Of a DNA stretch of 64,000 nt, positions 28,561 through 42,173 are shown piece by piece (within the stretch, counting starts at the first letter, position 1; every line of letters starts with the position of its first letter). The translations under genes and the position numbers were made by a program. The stretch lies in the NCBI GenBank assembly GCA_946699065.1, contig CAMPDV010000013.1, positions 1,674,001 to 1,738,000 of the forward strand, in the 5' to 3' direction. Under the pieces are notes generated by a model. That model saw nothing but the letters and a program-made list of their open reading frames with translations. It did not search any database and was not told the DNA's origin. The DNA is from Loxodes magnus. Taxonomy: Eukaryota > Ciliophora > Karyorelictea > Loxodida > Loxodidae.

Positions 28561-29721
28561 CAATATGGATTAAATTTTTAATAAATCTGTATTATAACGA
28601 TAAATTCAAATTTTATATATTATTTTCAAAAAAATCATAAGCACCAAGGAATTAGTTTTTATATAATTATAGTTTTTCTTAGTCTTACAGTTTATTTAGA
28701 TTATATATCATTCTTATTTACTAATTTTCTGAATTAAATTAATCGTCATTTATTTTAGCATTATATTCTATAATAAGCATATATAATTTAAAATTAAAGT
28801 TCTAGATTTTAATACTTATAGAACAGCTACTATTTCTAAGCTTAGGAAACCAAAGAATTTAGAATGTTTTAATTAACACTAAACTAATAATTTCTTATTA
28901 GACTACTTAACAAATTACAATCTTTTTGCTTATTTATTCTATCCCGAAAGCTATGAAGTGTTAACAAAGTTCTTAAATATATTATATTATGATATATTAA
29001 TATATATCTAGATATAGGATAACGATTTAAATACACTTAATATATAGATACATTAGCTCGCTAATAGACATTACATATACATTTATTTTACTAACTTATC
29101 CACGTTTTGGCAATATACCATTCCAATTTTCACATTCTTCCTGTATTAACTCATCTGACATAATTACTAATATTTCAATCACTAAGTTAAATTTATAAAA
29201 TTGAAGTTATAAGACAAATTAAATGGATTGCTTAGTATAGCTCTATTTGAATATCTAAGAAGAGTAATGCTATTTGAGTAATGATATAAACTAATTATAA
29301 AGAATAAATAAAGGTAATAGCTTCCATGTAATAAGAAGTATAACCATAAATAACTATATTTTATACTCCTATTATGCTTTGCATTAACTTAAACTAATTC
29401 AAGTTATTATCATATCTTTAAAAGAAGGAATTCAAAGGGTAAACATTTATTATTGTAGGAAGCTTGTGATCTATTTCGAAAACAAATGTGGATATATTAG
29501 TGCTTAATTAATACTAGAAGATAAATCTAAGATTTTATCTAAAGTATAAGAAATTAAGTTAGTAAAATAGAATAAAACAATTTATAAACATAATAAATTA
29601 ATATGCAAAAAGAGTCTTTTGTAGCAAGAAATAAACAATATTAAGTTTATGACTATATCAAACTTAATTTAAAAGTTAAACTTTATTTATATTATAGATA
29701 ACTTTTTTAGCAAGGTACATT
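28561..29721. other. 3' flank of beta-helix gene copy 2
   Basis: A+T-rich. It is homologous to about 6,900-7,930 but diverged, with 28,980-29,180 matching 7,080-7,270. Near-identity to copy I begins near 29,722. Confidence 0.45.
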
Positions 29722-29804
29722 TGTATATTGACTTTATGTTAAATTAATATATATGAGTTAGACGATATTTATATGAGTAATAGATGTTTAATACTAAAAT
29801 TAAA

Positions 29805-32800
29805 TCAGTCTTTACTTTTTTTCTAGTCCTTAGCTTGGTAGCTTTTTTCATCTAAATCTATTTAAAATTGGTCAATCTTCAACTGTTTTAATTTAAATTT
29901 TATTTCTTTCTTTAAAGCTTCAGTTTAATCTTCTGAATTACCAAAATTCTTATTTTCTTCTTCATTTATAGCTGAGAAATTAAGTCAGCTTAAAGTTTGA
30001 TCTTACTAATAGTTGCTGGTAGAAGAACTTATGTCATTTTTATTTTTTAACTATTTATTTTATATTTTCTCTAGATTCTTTTTAATTCTAGTATTTTTAC
30101 ATTCTAACTAATACTGTTACATTGCTTGCTGTTCTTAGTTCTCATTTACTCTGTCTTCTTATGACTAATTTAAATTATCATTTAGGCTCTTAGCATCTTT
30201 AGTTTTTACCAATATAAATTCTTCGTTACTGTTTAATACTTATTGATTATTTTAAAATTCTTGGTATCTGCTTAAAAACTAGTGAATCCTTTAATTTCAA
30301 TATTCCTTTTAAGATAAAAATGTTTGAGTTGAAATTAATTGATAAAGCTCTGCTAGATCAGTATTTATTAAGAGGCATCATTCAATTTACTTTAGAATCT
30401 ATATTTCTTATCTTACAAAGGTTTAGCTTAGTTTTGTGCTATGTTTATTTTCTCTGTCGATATTATAATATTCGTCTTCTTTCTATTTTAGCTTTTACTG
30501 ATCTCTAAATAACAGTCTTATTTTTCTAATTCATTTATATTCCTTTTTCCTGCTTTTATTTTAGTTTTATTCTCATTGCTATGCTATTTCTACTAAATTT
30601 ACGTTTCCTTTCAAGCAACTTAGTATAAAATACCATTTTAAGTTCTTTATAAATGTTTCCTCTCCATACAAAATAATAAGCTAATAAAGTCATTTTACTA
30701 TGAAATATCCATTAGCAATTACTAGTAGAATAAAGGCTAATATGTCTATAGTTAAATATCTTTACCCAGAATCGAAGTAACTTCCTAAATAGAGAGTAAA
30801 AACTGAAATAAACAAGTAGTTTAGCTCTAAGTCATTTAGCTCTTTCTTAATAAAAGGTTTAAACTTTCTTTAGAGTAGAATGCAGATAATTAGAATTAAG
30901 GTTAGGCATTAAAACTAAAAGATAATGGTAGTTTTCTATAAGAATATGAAGACTAAGGAAATAACTAGCTTTTCATAAATCTTTACAAACTCCCAGTAGT
31001 AAAAACTTTCTTTGTAGCCAATTATTACAAACCCTAGTTATGATTTTATTAGATGGGATTTTAGTATTTTACGATTCTTGTATAGGTATAAAACTAAAAT
31101 AAAAGGAACTAGAAATCCATACAGTAGAAGTCCTGGTAAACCATATGTTAAAACTAATTACAGGTGATCTCCCTTCCAACATTATATATTAGTATACTAA
31201 TTTAAAACTGACAATTCGTTAGAAATGCTATAACAACTGAAAGCACTTAGGATACTCTAAACAACATTGGTGTAGCTTTAAAAATACGAAACAACCATAA
31301 AAGTAATAAAGACTGACTTGTTAAAATGTTTTCTCCTTAATAAAGATCATATAGTTTATGATAATAGCACTGAAATCAAAACACCCAAAGGAAAAAATAG
31401 ATTAACCATAATCTTAGTGTAATATCTTCTTTCTCCTGATCAAAAAAGACAGTCAGATCTAAAAATACTGGAAGTTTCTTAAACATATACTTAGTTTACC
31501 TAAAACAAGCCATTTACTGCATCAGGTCAATCAAATTTAAAATCCTAGATTAAAGTAGAAAATTACATATAGTTAGTTAGTAGTTTAAAATAAATACTCT
31601 AATAAGAATCTTTCTTTTTACCTTAACTTAGTGTTTAGTACACTAAAAAGATTAAAAAGGCACTAAATACGATTACAGTGATAAAAGCTAACGAAATCTA
31701 TTATTACTTGCTCGTGCATTTTTAACAAATTCTAGCTCTATCTTTAGTCCAATCTTATTCACAAACATCACATAAAATACCTATATGACCTTACTAACAA
31801 ATTCCTTTTCAATTTACTTTTTCTGTTTGTTCCCATCTTTTTTAAGCAATTGTAGTTTATAAGTAATTATTTACATAACTAATGCTCAAATAAGACCCTA
31901 AGCAAGCTTCTTAATTAGGACATTTATGAACTTTTTCTGCTTAGAAACCTTCTCTTCAATATCCTTTTTTAGGTGTAATCAAATCACTTCCTCAACATTA
32001 TGCTCCTTCCATGCACTCCTTGCAATTATAATCATTTTTACTGAAAGAATATTTTCCTTAAAAGCAGTTTTAGCATTAGATACTGTAAATAAGTATTTAC
32101 CCTTAGAGACATTGCTATACTTGAATTTTAAAGTTAAAGTTGTTTGTTATATTAGTACTTTAAGGTAAGTTATCTGCATTAAAAGCATTAGTATCTAGTT
32201 GTATTTATATTTGCTACTTCTAATTAGGATTTACACTTATAACTATATCTGAATAATTGTAAAATCCCTTTTAGGCTATTAAGTTTGTTTATCCTGATAA
32301 GCTAGCTTCCTAAGAAGAAATTAAACTAAAAGATTCATTTTATGTTCTTACAACTTAGTCAAATATATCCACTATACAAAATTAAACCTTTTCTAAAGGA
32401 AATCCTGGTAGCGTATATATTGGTAAGCTTTATTACTATATCAAAAGTAACTAAATTTAGTTAGTCTAAAGTAATTTTAACGTATAAGCAAAAGCAGCTA
32501 TATCTTTACCATAATAAGCTTAGTTACTTATAAAGTATTATTGGAATTCTTGGTCTTTCATAGCAGGAATAAAAGTAGGTAAAGTACCTGAAAATGAGAT
32601 AGCTCCTCCTTCACTTGCTTAAGATAGTATTTAATTATTAATAAAGGAATTATTTATTATTTAGATATGACAATTCTATCTTTTATCACATACTAGTCTT
32701 ATAGCTCCTCCTTTAGAAATTTATACTTCTTAATCTTAAATTTTATTATTAAAAAAGATGTTTTAATCAAACCTAATATTAGCATTCTAAGCATACCCAG

Positions 32801-35800
32801 CTCCTCCTTAAATACTAGCTATGTTACTTTTAAATATATTATTAGTAAAGTAATAGCTATATTAGACTTAGTCATTCTATATCATAAAGCAAGAACCTTG
32901 TTAAGACTGCTAGTATAAGCAACCACTATCAGATATGTTTAGTTATGAATTATAAGAATAAATAGCAGATCCATAAAGATTATCACTATGTCCATATATA
33001 AAAGTTATATTAGTCAAATTAAGCTAACTATTATCAGCTATAGATATAGAAGTATTATAAGAATATGCAAATCTACAGTTTAATATTTTCATTCATGTTC
33101 TAGTTACATGTATAGCAGCTCCTATTATATTCGCAGCATTCTGCTAAAAAAGTGAGTTTTCAATACTTATATAAGAATAGTCAGAGAAAATCAAACCTCC
33201 ATATTCATAAGCAAAAGAAAGATTACTAGTTAAGTTTTTAATCTAAATTGTAGAATTAAAGCTAAACAGGAATGATCCTTACTAAGAAGTAATGTCAGAA
33301 ATGGATAAATTCTAAAACTAAATTTCTGAATTTAAGATGTAAAATATTCCAATCTAGGATGAAGTTTTACCAATTATTAAATCAGTTAGGTTATAATTAC
33401 TTTCATATAGATAAGCTATACTTCCTCTCATAGCATAATTTTAGTAAAATTATGAACTGGAAATTTCATTAAAGGAATGGTCAATATTATATAACAAGTA
33501 CAAAACTCCTCCATCGTAAATAGCGGTATTCATATAATAATAATTTTGAGAAGCTAAACTGATAAAAGAAAAAAATATTTGGGAAAATCCTCCTGAATCA
33601 AATGCCTGATTTTTAATAATTTAATTCATTACAATTTTTTCTATTTTTGACTTATATAAAAATAAAGCTCCTCCAAAATTAGCTTCATTCTCTTCAATTA
33701 TGCAGTTAGTGATTTAGTATATTGCTGAACCTTTTAAAAAAGAAAACCCACCAGAATCGAAAGCCGTATTTTTAGAAACTACAGTAAATTTTATTGTATC
33801 AATCTTAGAATTATCTACAACCATAACTCCTCCTTAGTTTGCGCTATTTCCTTCAAATTAGCAGCTAATAATTTATAAAATATTTGAATATTGAATTTAT
33901 GAAAATCCACCAGTCTATTTGGCTTAGTTTTTAGAAGCATAGGTAAATTTTATTTTTTTTATATTTGAATTATCTAAAAAAAGCGCTCCTCCTTATTATG
34001 CTTCGTTTTCTTAAATAGTGCATTAGGTTATTTAAAGTATATCTGAATTTTTTAAATATGCTAAGCCACCTGAAAATTTCACTTTATTTTGAAAAAAAAG
34101 GTTTTATTGTAGTAATTCTACTTTCGACTCTTCCAGGTAAAAGACCCCTCCTTAATTAGCATTATTTAGCTCAAAAGAGCAATTTGCTACTATGCTAATA
34201 TTAGAGAATCATGAATATATAGATCCACCCTAATCATTTGCCTTATTTTTAAACATTTAGCTTAAAATTATGTTATCAAAATATGAGTGATCTATCATAA
34301 AAGCTCCTCCAGAATCTGCTAAATTTTCTTAAAATAAGCAATTTGCTATTTGATAAACTTGTGAGTACCATATGTATGCAAATCCACCTGAAAATGAGAC
34401 TTCATTTTGAAGAATCAAGTTACTTTCTATTAAATCTACGATTGATGTATCAAGATAAATAGTTCCTCCAAAAGAAGCAGTGTTTTAGAAGAACAAGCAA
34501 TTCGTTATCTAATAAGCTTTAGAATCAAAAAGGTATGCAAATCCTCCGTATTTTTGAGCATCGTTTCTTATAATCTAGTTAAAATCTAGTTAAAATATAA
34601 AGAGAATTCTAGATATAAAGTTCCTCCAGATTCTCCATTGTTTTCTTAAAATAAAGTATTTTCCATTCTGTAAATTACTGAATTTAATAGATAAAGAAAG
34701 CCTCCTAAAGAAGTAGATCTATTTTTTACAATTTGACTAAATTTTAGTAGTATAATAGTTGAGTTGCTTATATATAACCCTCCTCCTCCTCAGCTCCAAT
34801 TTTCTTAAAATAAGCAGTTCGAAATTAAATTAATTTAGGTATTTAATAAGAAAGCAAAACCACCTAAATTTTATACCTAATTTCCAATAGCTTGATTATA
34901 TTCTAAAACATCTACTATCGAATCTTCAATATATAAAGCTCCACCTTAATAAGCAGTATTATTTAAAAATGAGGTATTTAGTATTAAGATCACTATAGAA
35001 TTTTATGCATATATTGCTCCTCCAAACTATTTTGCTTTATTTTATATAAAAATAGTATTTTCTATTTTTAACAATATTGACTTCTGCTTAATTGCAATAC
35101 TTCCATTTATTGCTTCATTACCTTAAAAAGTGCATTCTGAAATTATTAAACTGGAATTTTCATTAACAATTCCTCCCTGTAGGTGATCTCCTTTATTATT
35201 AATAAATGAACTTTAAATAAAAATAGCATTGGATTCCAAGCATAGTATCATTCCCCTTTATTCTATAACATTTTCTTAGAATAATGAGTTTTTGATATTT
35301 AAATAGGTTTCCTAGCATTTAATTAAGCTTTCTTTTACAATGACTAATTTAATTATTGTATAGCTTATATTTATTTAGCTTTTTTTGCTTTCAATTATAT
35401 TATTAATATTTGCCTTTTCATTTCAAGCATTAAATGGAGTATCTGAACCAACTTGGTTTATATTTTATTCTTAATCTTAATTACCTAATATTTCTACCTT
35501 TTCTAGTTAGATAAAGCTGTTTTCTAAATATATAAATGCTGTATAATTTATATTTATTATTGATAAACTGCCAAATTACACATTAGCACTCATCGCCGAT
35601 ATAAAGTATCTGTTCAAAATACCGTTTTCCATGCTTTCTTTGATTAGCTACTTCTAAGAAGCTTTTATTCCGTTGAGTGTCAGATTTTTTAATATAAATG
35701 CCTCGGATTTTAGTTCTATTTTAAGTAGCTAAGTTTCTACTATTATTTCTGCAGTATCTTAGTGATTTAGACACATTTCTTAATACTTAGATGTATCAGA

Positions 35801-36142
35801 GCAATTTGGGAAAGTTAGAATAGTTATATTTTTAGCTGCTTTCCACTGTTTCCCTCCTCTATAAATTTCACAGTTATCAGGACAGTTTTGGCACTTCAAG
35901 CAATCAAATAAATGCTAATGAGGAGATATAAACACTCTATGAGATTAGCCTTCCTCCAGTTAAAATATTACTTAAGAAATTGATGTTCAAGGAAATTATT
36001 AAGTTCCCATAGATTAACTAATTGCTAGTTTTTCCATGATCTCAGGAGAAGTTACAAAGACGTCAGATCCTTAAGACTTTAAAGAACTAAAGAATAGTAA
36101 AATAATAGCAATAAGACTTAAAACTCTTATTTAGTTTTTCAT
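29805..36142 (-). CDS. Pmp-like beta-helix multi-span membrane protein, copy 2 (one 1-nt frameshift)
   Basis: Start ATG 36142-36140, final TGA 29807-29805. Architecture as in copy 1: signal peptide, Cys-rich patch, about 25 GGA/GGF rungs, CxxC and GYWR (TGA at 31958-31956), membrane spans, charged tail. Most of the gene is over 99% identical to copy 1, but a block at about 33,555-34,640, inside the rungs, holds many clustered substitutions; for example, one rung reads QGGVMVVDNSKIDTI here and QGGAFFADNTNIQII in copy 1. One Trp is TGG here (34370-34368) where copy 1 has TGA. It carries the 4 nt missing from copy 1 but has lost 1 nt near 34,595, shifting its own frame. Neither copy is fully intact as given; merging them gives one continuous reading frame of 2,113 codons. 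Confidence 0.8.
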
Positions 36143-37749
36143 ATTTTTATATAATTTAGCAATAATACAGCACTCTTTAATCTAATCCTCTAATATTTTA
36201 ATTATTAAGTAAACTTAGATTATCATATCTTTTAAATTAGTGTAACTAATGCTTAGTTTAACTTTACCATTCCAAATTAAAAGGAAGTATAATACTTACA
36301 GAAATTAACTAAAATTACCACTAGATTTAATTAAATCAAAAGTCTTAGCTAAATCAATTAAAAATTCCTATATTTCTATTAGTTATGCATGTATAATACT
36401 AATAGAAGCTTTTCCTCCTCAAATTTTTAATTAAGTATTTTATGCTAATTAATTCACTACGCATTAATAGTGATAGTTAAGCTTTTTTATAACTTATTCC
36501 TTCTGGTCAATTAACTTAAACCTTATGCTCCTTACCAACTAAAGTAACTTAAATACTAGGATTCTTTAAGGTTCTATAATCTATAATTCTTACCTGTTTT
36601 CAAGATGATGTCTTAAACTTTTGCTTGAGTTGCAGTATTTATAATTAAAAATAGGAGGTAAGGTTGGAAAGGCTTAGCATTCTTAGTGAAATAAGATATA
36701 AATTAAAGTATTTAACTAAGAAATATTGATTATAATTATTATATCGCTGCTTTATAACCCGTTCAATAAAGGAAAGTTAATTACTAGTATTCAAATATTT
36801 TCAGTTTATGCAATAACTATTTTCTAAGCTTCTAATTATAACTTAATTTAGTTTAAATAAGTCAAAGATATTATTAATTAGGCTTTACTAGCAACTTACA
36901 AAGTTATCTTCATTTAATGGCTTGAGATATAGATATGATCTAAAGAATGAGAAAGCTAATAATATGCTACTAGGTAAGGAAATTAACTTTAGTATAATAT
37001 AGCTTAAGCTTCTCTTTGCTTGATTTAGTTACTTTTATTTGGGTTTAAATACTTCTAGAAGATTAATTTTCATAGAAGTATATATTAAGAGATAGCTTAC
37101 AATTCAGTTTATTTTATTATCTTATTAAAGAATGCAGAACAATAAGATACATACTATTAAATTAGCACTGCTATTATTATTCTTAGTTATATCCCTAATT
37201 TTACCTATAAATTAGAACAATCTTTAATATCATGGGTAAAGTTATATTACAAGTTACTTTAATGTATTAGTAAATAATTTTAAACAGTTAGGTAAATCTT
37301 ATTAGTTTGTCTTTAAAATCATTATTTAATTCATTATAAGCTTCTTTGCTTATATAAGCTCTAGTTTAAATTGCTTTCCTTTAGTTATATTAAAATAAGC
37401 TATTGCTTAACTACACTACTGTATAAATCTAGAAGCATGCTTTCTAATTAAATGTTATTAAAATAATTAAACATAGAATCTATATAAACCATAATAGCAT
37501 TGCAGATTATAGAAGATAATAAGATTTTGCATTAGTTTATTAATACTAGTCATAAGTCTAGATTTATTTAATTTATCTTTATAACCAATCCAATCTATTA
37601 TTTCCTCTATTTCTTTCACTCTTTCTTGGATTTAACCAACTTATTATTACCAATTTATCTCAAAACACTGCTAGAATATTATTCGTTTAAGCCTCATCAA
37701 ACTATTTTAAAAACCCTAAGCTAATAAATAGAAATAACAATAAAGATTC
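36143..37749. other. Upstream region of beta-helix gene copy 2
   Basis: Near-identical to copy I as far as about 36,558, then diverged flank. No gene recognised. 36,940 (GATCTAAAGAATGAGAAAGC) matches the sequence near 15,190. Confidence 0.45.
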
Positions 37750-38410
37750 TCAAAAGAGTCAAGGCTTCGTTAAAGCAGAAGAGGAAATTTAAATAAAGGA
37801 CTAATTTAAACTAATAGAAGAAAGCTTCTTATTTGTAGTGGAAAGGATAATATTTGCAAATAAGAAAGCATTCCTATTTTAAAAGAAAATAGTACAACTT
37901 TCTTAAGTGTCCACAAATAAGTTATAGACATGGCAAAAAAACTTGCTTGACATTCTAAATTATTAAAATTCAAAACCTTTAGAAAAGAAAACTAAAATCA
38001 GAAAACAAATGAATTCAATGAAACCAGATTGGAGTATGTACAAAGATCCATTAAGTGATTTAATATGTGGTAAATTAGAGTTAGAAAAGAAGATAAATAA
38101 GCATAATTTTTGATAACAAATTTATAAGCAAAAATGTTAAAAGATATAGAGAATTTGGAGATAGCAACAAAAGGAAGAGATGAAATAAAATTGCTATATA
38201 ATAGATTTTACAATTAGCCTAAAATTCTTAGAAAATTTGACGAATATTTAAAAGGAGATAATCTAATTGAGTAGAGGCAATAATTAAAGGATATCATAAA
38301 AAGATCTATAATAATAAAAATAAATGATTAAGAAAAAGCAAGCAAAGCATTTACTCTATAATTAAGAAAATGAAAGCTAGAGTTATAGCAATATCACTTT
38401 AGAATATAAA
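37750..38410 (+). pseudogene. Decayed coding block, unknown family, copy II
   Basis: Pieces in different frames: GFVKAEEEIQIKDQFKLI, EESFLFVVERIIFANKKA, INETRLEYVQ-like sequence, then a long good stretch KDIENLEIATKGRDEIKLL, KILRKFDEYLKGDNLIEQ and IIIKINDQEKASKAFTLQ. They match the copy I block at 16,050-16,690 segment by segment. The longer clean stretch here suggests slower decay in this copy. Family unknown. Confidence 0.45.
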
Positions 38411-41400
38411 CTAAAATATTATTTTTATTATTTTCAAAAGCTTGCTTTTCATGTCTATTATTGCTTAAGTTGTCGATTATCTTAATATTTGAAGAAAGGT
38501 CAAGGAATCAAATAGCTTTTAAATTATTTAGATATGTAAAATAAAAAAGAACAGCTTGATTCTAATTTAGCTTATTTGATTAAATTACTTTCAATCTAAA
38601 AGTTTATCTTTATTTAAAAAGGCTTTTTTTAATTAAAATATCATATGAATAAACTTTCTAATTAATTTGGAAAACAAATTATACACTTTTTTAACATACT
38701 AATTATTAAGTTCTTGCCTAGAGAAATTGGAAAAAATAAACTTGAATTTTTAATATTTTTATTCCTTGCTTATGCATGTTCCATAATGCAAGTTTATTGC
38801 TAATTTATTAAATTTATTTCTTCCTCTAAACTTAAAATTTTATTAATATAATTAATTTTAAGCAAAGAAATCCTCCTTAATTTTTAAACTAAGCTTTATC
38901 TTTCTATTAATTATTTGGTAGAGTTCTGGAAATAACTTTTGGAAGTAGTTAGATAATATTTATAAAAAGTCTAAATTACTATTTTATATTCCTATTAGCT
39001 ATTGATAAGCTATATGCCTAACAAATAACTTTATTTCTACTACTGTCTTATCTGATATTGATACATGGCTTAATTTTATTAAAGTGAGATATGAAATAAA
39101 CTTATTATTATTACTAGAAACTGTACTTCTTCCTAAAGAAGTATTTTAAGTCAAATTTACATTCTTAAGTTATGGAAGTATTTAATAACTTCTTTTTAAA
39201 AGAGTTACTAGTATAAGTAAGAGCTTTATTATTAAATACAGCAGTCTAAGTTTGACAGTAGTATATTGTCAGTTCATTGAAATTAAATAAACTTCTTTAA
39301 ATGTATATTAATTATAGCCTTACTGTTCTTATTATTATAACGCATTACTATCTCTTATTTAATACTTTTACTTTAATTCAAATTTCAACAGAGTATTAAA
39401 TAAATAAGCGAATATAGATAAAGAGATATAAGAAACTAAATTAAAGTAAAATAAAGCAAAGCTTATTTACCTTGCATAATATGATAGTTGAAGAACATTG
39501 AATTAGTCATTTAATTTAACATCTTATTTAAAGGTAATTAGCTCATATTTAAGATTTATATACTAAACATAATGCTCAAATACAATGTAATAGATCTATT
39601 TTGCTTATATTAGAATCTATAGACACTTATATGTAAAGAAGTTTAAACTTACTTTAAAATAAGAATTTATCCTCTTTAATAGCTTATTAAGCAAAATTAA
39701 TTACCTCAGCTTGTGTTTTTATTTGGACTACCTTACTATTAAACTGCTTATCCGTTAAAATTTATTGTTCTTAGCATTTACTCATTTAATTATCATACCT
39801 TTTGTGGTTGAAAATAGTAAGCAAGTTATTTTATAATGATCTTAGTAATTTTCCGTTCAATTTGAATTTTTATCTCTATTATTTTCTTTTTAATAATCAG
39901 TCTTAATTATTATTATTGCTTGCTTTTCTGAATCTAGTTCTTTTGTTAGAATCACCAGTATGATTAAATCTGAATTTTGAGCTTTTACTCTTTATTTCAC
40001 TGAAATAAATATCCTATCTTAAAAACCTGAGCAGAGATGAATTGCTGAATTACTCATACTTACTGATTATCTGACTTAAAGTTTTATAACTAAACTAGGA
40101 TAAATCTTAATACTTTTTCAGAATAAGTTTGTACATTCATATCAGCGATACACAATTAGGCTAAAACAGAATCCTTTTCTTTTCTAAATCCTATTTATCC
40201 AGTCTAAAATGTTAAGCGAAACTTTAAAGAATCCTTATAAGCAAATAATTATTTTCAATTTATTAGAGAAGGGAAACTAGTATCTAAAATATTTCAGCAT
40301 TACATAATCTTATTTCTTTTTTGCCTTAATTTTATAGCAATTAATGGTCTTAGATTCCAAAAATAATAAAAGTAATAGTAATAAGGTTTATTTCAAATGG
40401 CCTGCAGATATAGTTTTATACTTTACTATCTCCTTTACATCTTTTAAATAAAGATTAAATCTTATTAATTCTTCTTTTTACTTTATTTTCAGAACTAATG
40501 GTTTATAAAAGTATTTTAAAGCTACCTGAATCTGAATTCTATTTATTCTCTAATTATAAAATGTTTATAGCACTATAATTATTATCTATTACCTGCTTTA
40601 GATAACTATAAGCATTTTATAATAAAAAGGCTTTTATTGTTTATACTTTTTTAAATATAGAAAGGAATTGACTGATTACTTTGAATCTTCGAGTAATTGC
40701 TTGATAATAATATCTTAGAAAATATTGCTATATAATTTTTTAATTTAAATCTGGTCTTTAGATTTAACCTCTTTTATTGCTTGCTTATTTAATAATCTGC
40801 TAGAATGTCTTAGAAATATTTTATTCTTATGAAAGGGTAAGTTAAAGTAAAGCCATTAAGGAATATCTGACTGCTGACTTCTCATTTTGCTTCAATTTGT
40901 TTTAGTTTAATTAGAAAAATAGAGCTATCTGATATATAACTTATACTGTCAGTATGAATGCGAAATATTAAGAGATGGATTAGAAAGAACATATGAAGTA
41001 CTATAGTAATATAAATAACTCCTGACTGTTCAAAAACCTATAATATTAGGCAATGTGTTTAAGCTTCTTATATCTTATTTAAAATAATTTCTGAGTTAAA
41101 AACTAAAATAAAGAATGAATGCTATGCATATTATTAGAAAATAGGTGATAAAGCAATGGGTCAGATAAATTAACTTATCAATACCTTCAACAAATATGAA
41201 AGATTTAATTTTGAAAAACTATGTAATATTTTCAGATAAGTGATTGTATCCTTGTGTCTTACATATATATAATATCAATAAAAAATACTATATTAATGGT
41301 TATGAAAGAATTTTACTTGCCAATCATCTTATTTTAAAAATTACTAGTTTGAATATTTCTAATTCCTCTCTTACTCATATATTAACTTCTTAACTATTAC

Positions 41401-41569
41401 AATAGAAATTTAATAAAATAACTAAAATGTTAATGAATTTAAGTTATAAGCTTTTTTAATTTATTAAGCTTTTTGATTGCTAATTAAAATATTTTTATTA
41501 TTTATTGATTAAAAATATTATTTATTATATTATAAAATTAACTATTCATTTAAATCAAAAATATTTAAA
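38411..41569. other. Right flank of duplication copy II and unique A+T-rich DNA
   Basis: To about 40,720 it is homologous to 16,690-19,350 without the gag-like insertion. 40,900-41,260 has a plus-strand frame that reads as plausible protein (KNECYAYYQKIGDKAMGQIN) but has no recognisable domain. I leave it uncalled. Confidence 0.4.
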
Positions 41570-41800
41570 TTTGGAAGCTTCAAGAATAGTGCTTTGTCTT
41601 CACATAGATACAATCACAACATGAAAGCAGCATCCTTATTCAAAGTCAAATTGAATTATCCGGTTTACCATTGATAGGAGCTTGACTACAGGCAGTCCGT
41701 AGCGATGGAGCTCCCTGACTGCAGATACCCAAATATCAACTGCCTAACCCTGCTCATGCTATAATTGTTAGTACTTATAGATCGTATATTAGAAGTTATG
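41570..41800. other. G+C-rich block upstream of element B
   Basis: A 230-bp G+C-richer block. It contains an imperfect stem, GGCAGTC against GACTGC (about 41,688-41,724), with a GGAGCTCC palindrome in the loop. The minus strand of its left part (about 41,590-41,640) resembles the plus-strand blocks near 60,400 and 63,950. No coding frame was seen. It could be a structured RNA or a non-autonomous element. Confidence 0.35.
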
Positions 41801-42173
41801 ATTGAGCAATGTGGTGAGTTTTCAACCAGAATAGATCAAAAAATTACAGTTTAATAAATAAATAAAATGATATATTCTTAATAAATTTAGTAATTACATT
41901 TTTTAATTATTTATACTCACTAATAAAATAGTTATTATCCCAGTTCTTTCAAAAAAAAGTATAGTAACATAATTCACTATAAAAGATATTTAATACTAAT
42001 TTTAACTAGGATATAAATGATTAATTATCTTATATTATCTTATATAATACTATATTATTTTTTTATTTTTAATAATTAAATAATTAAACTTAATTATATT
42101 TACTTTTAATTAAATATTATATAAAAAGTAAAATAAAAAGAAATTATATTAATAGTTTTAATAAGGATAAAAA

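Larger units (their letters stand above)
24700..40720. repeat. Segmental duplication, copy II
   Basis: Partner of about 4,400-19,350, in the same order and orientation. The offset is about 20.2 kb left of the RT insertion and about 21.8 kb through the beta-helix gene. The gene core is nearly identical to copy I while the flanks are diverged. Confidence 0.75.
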
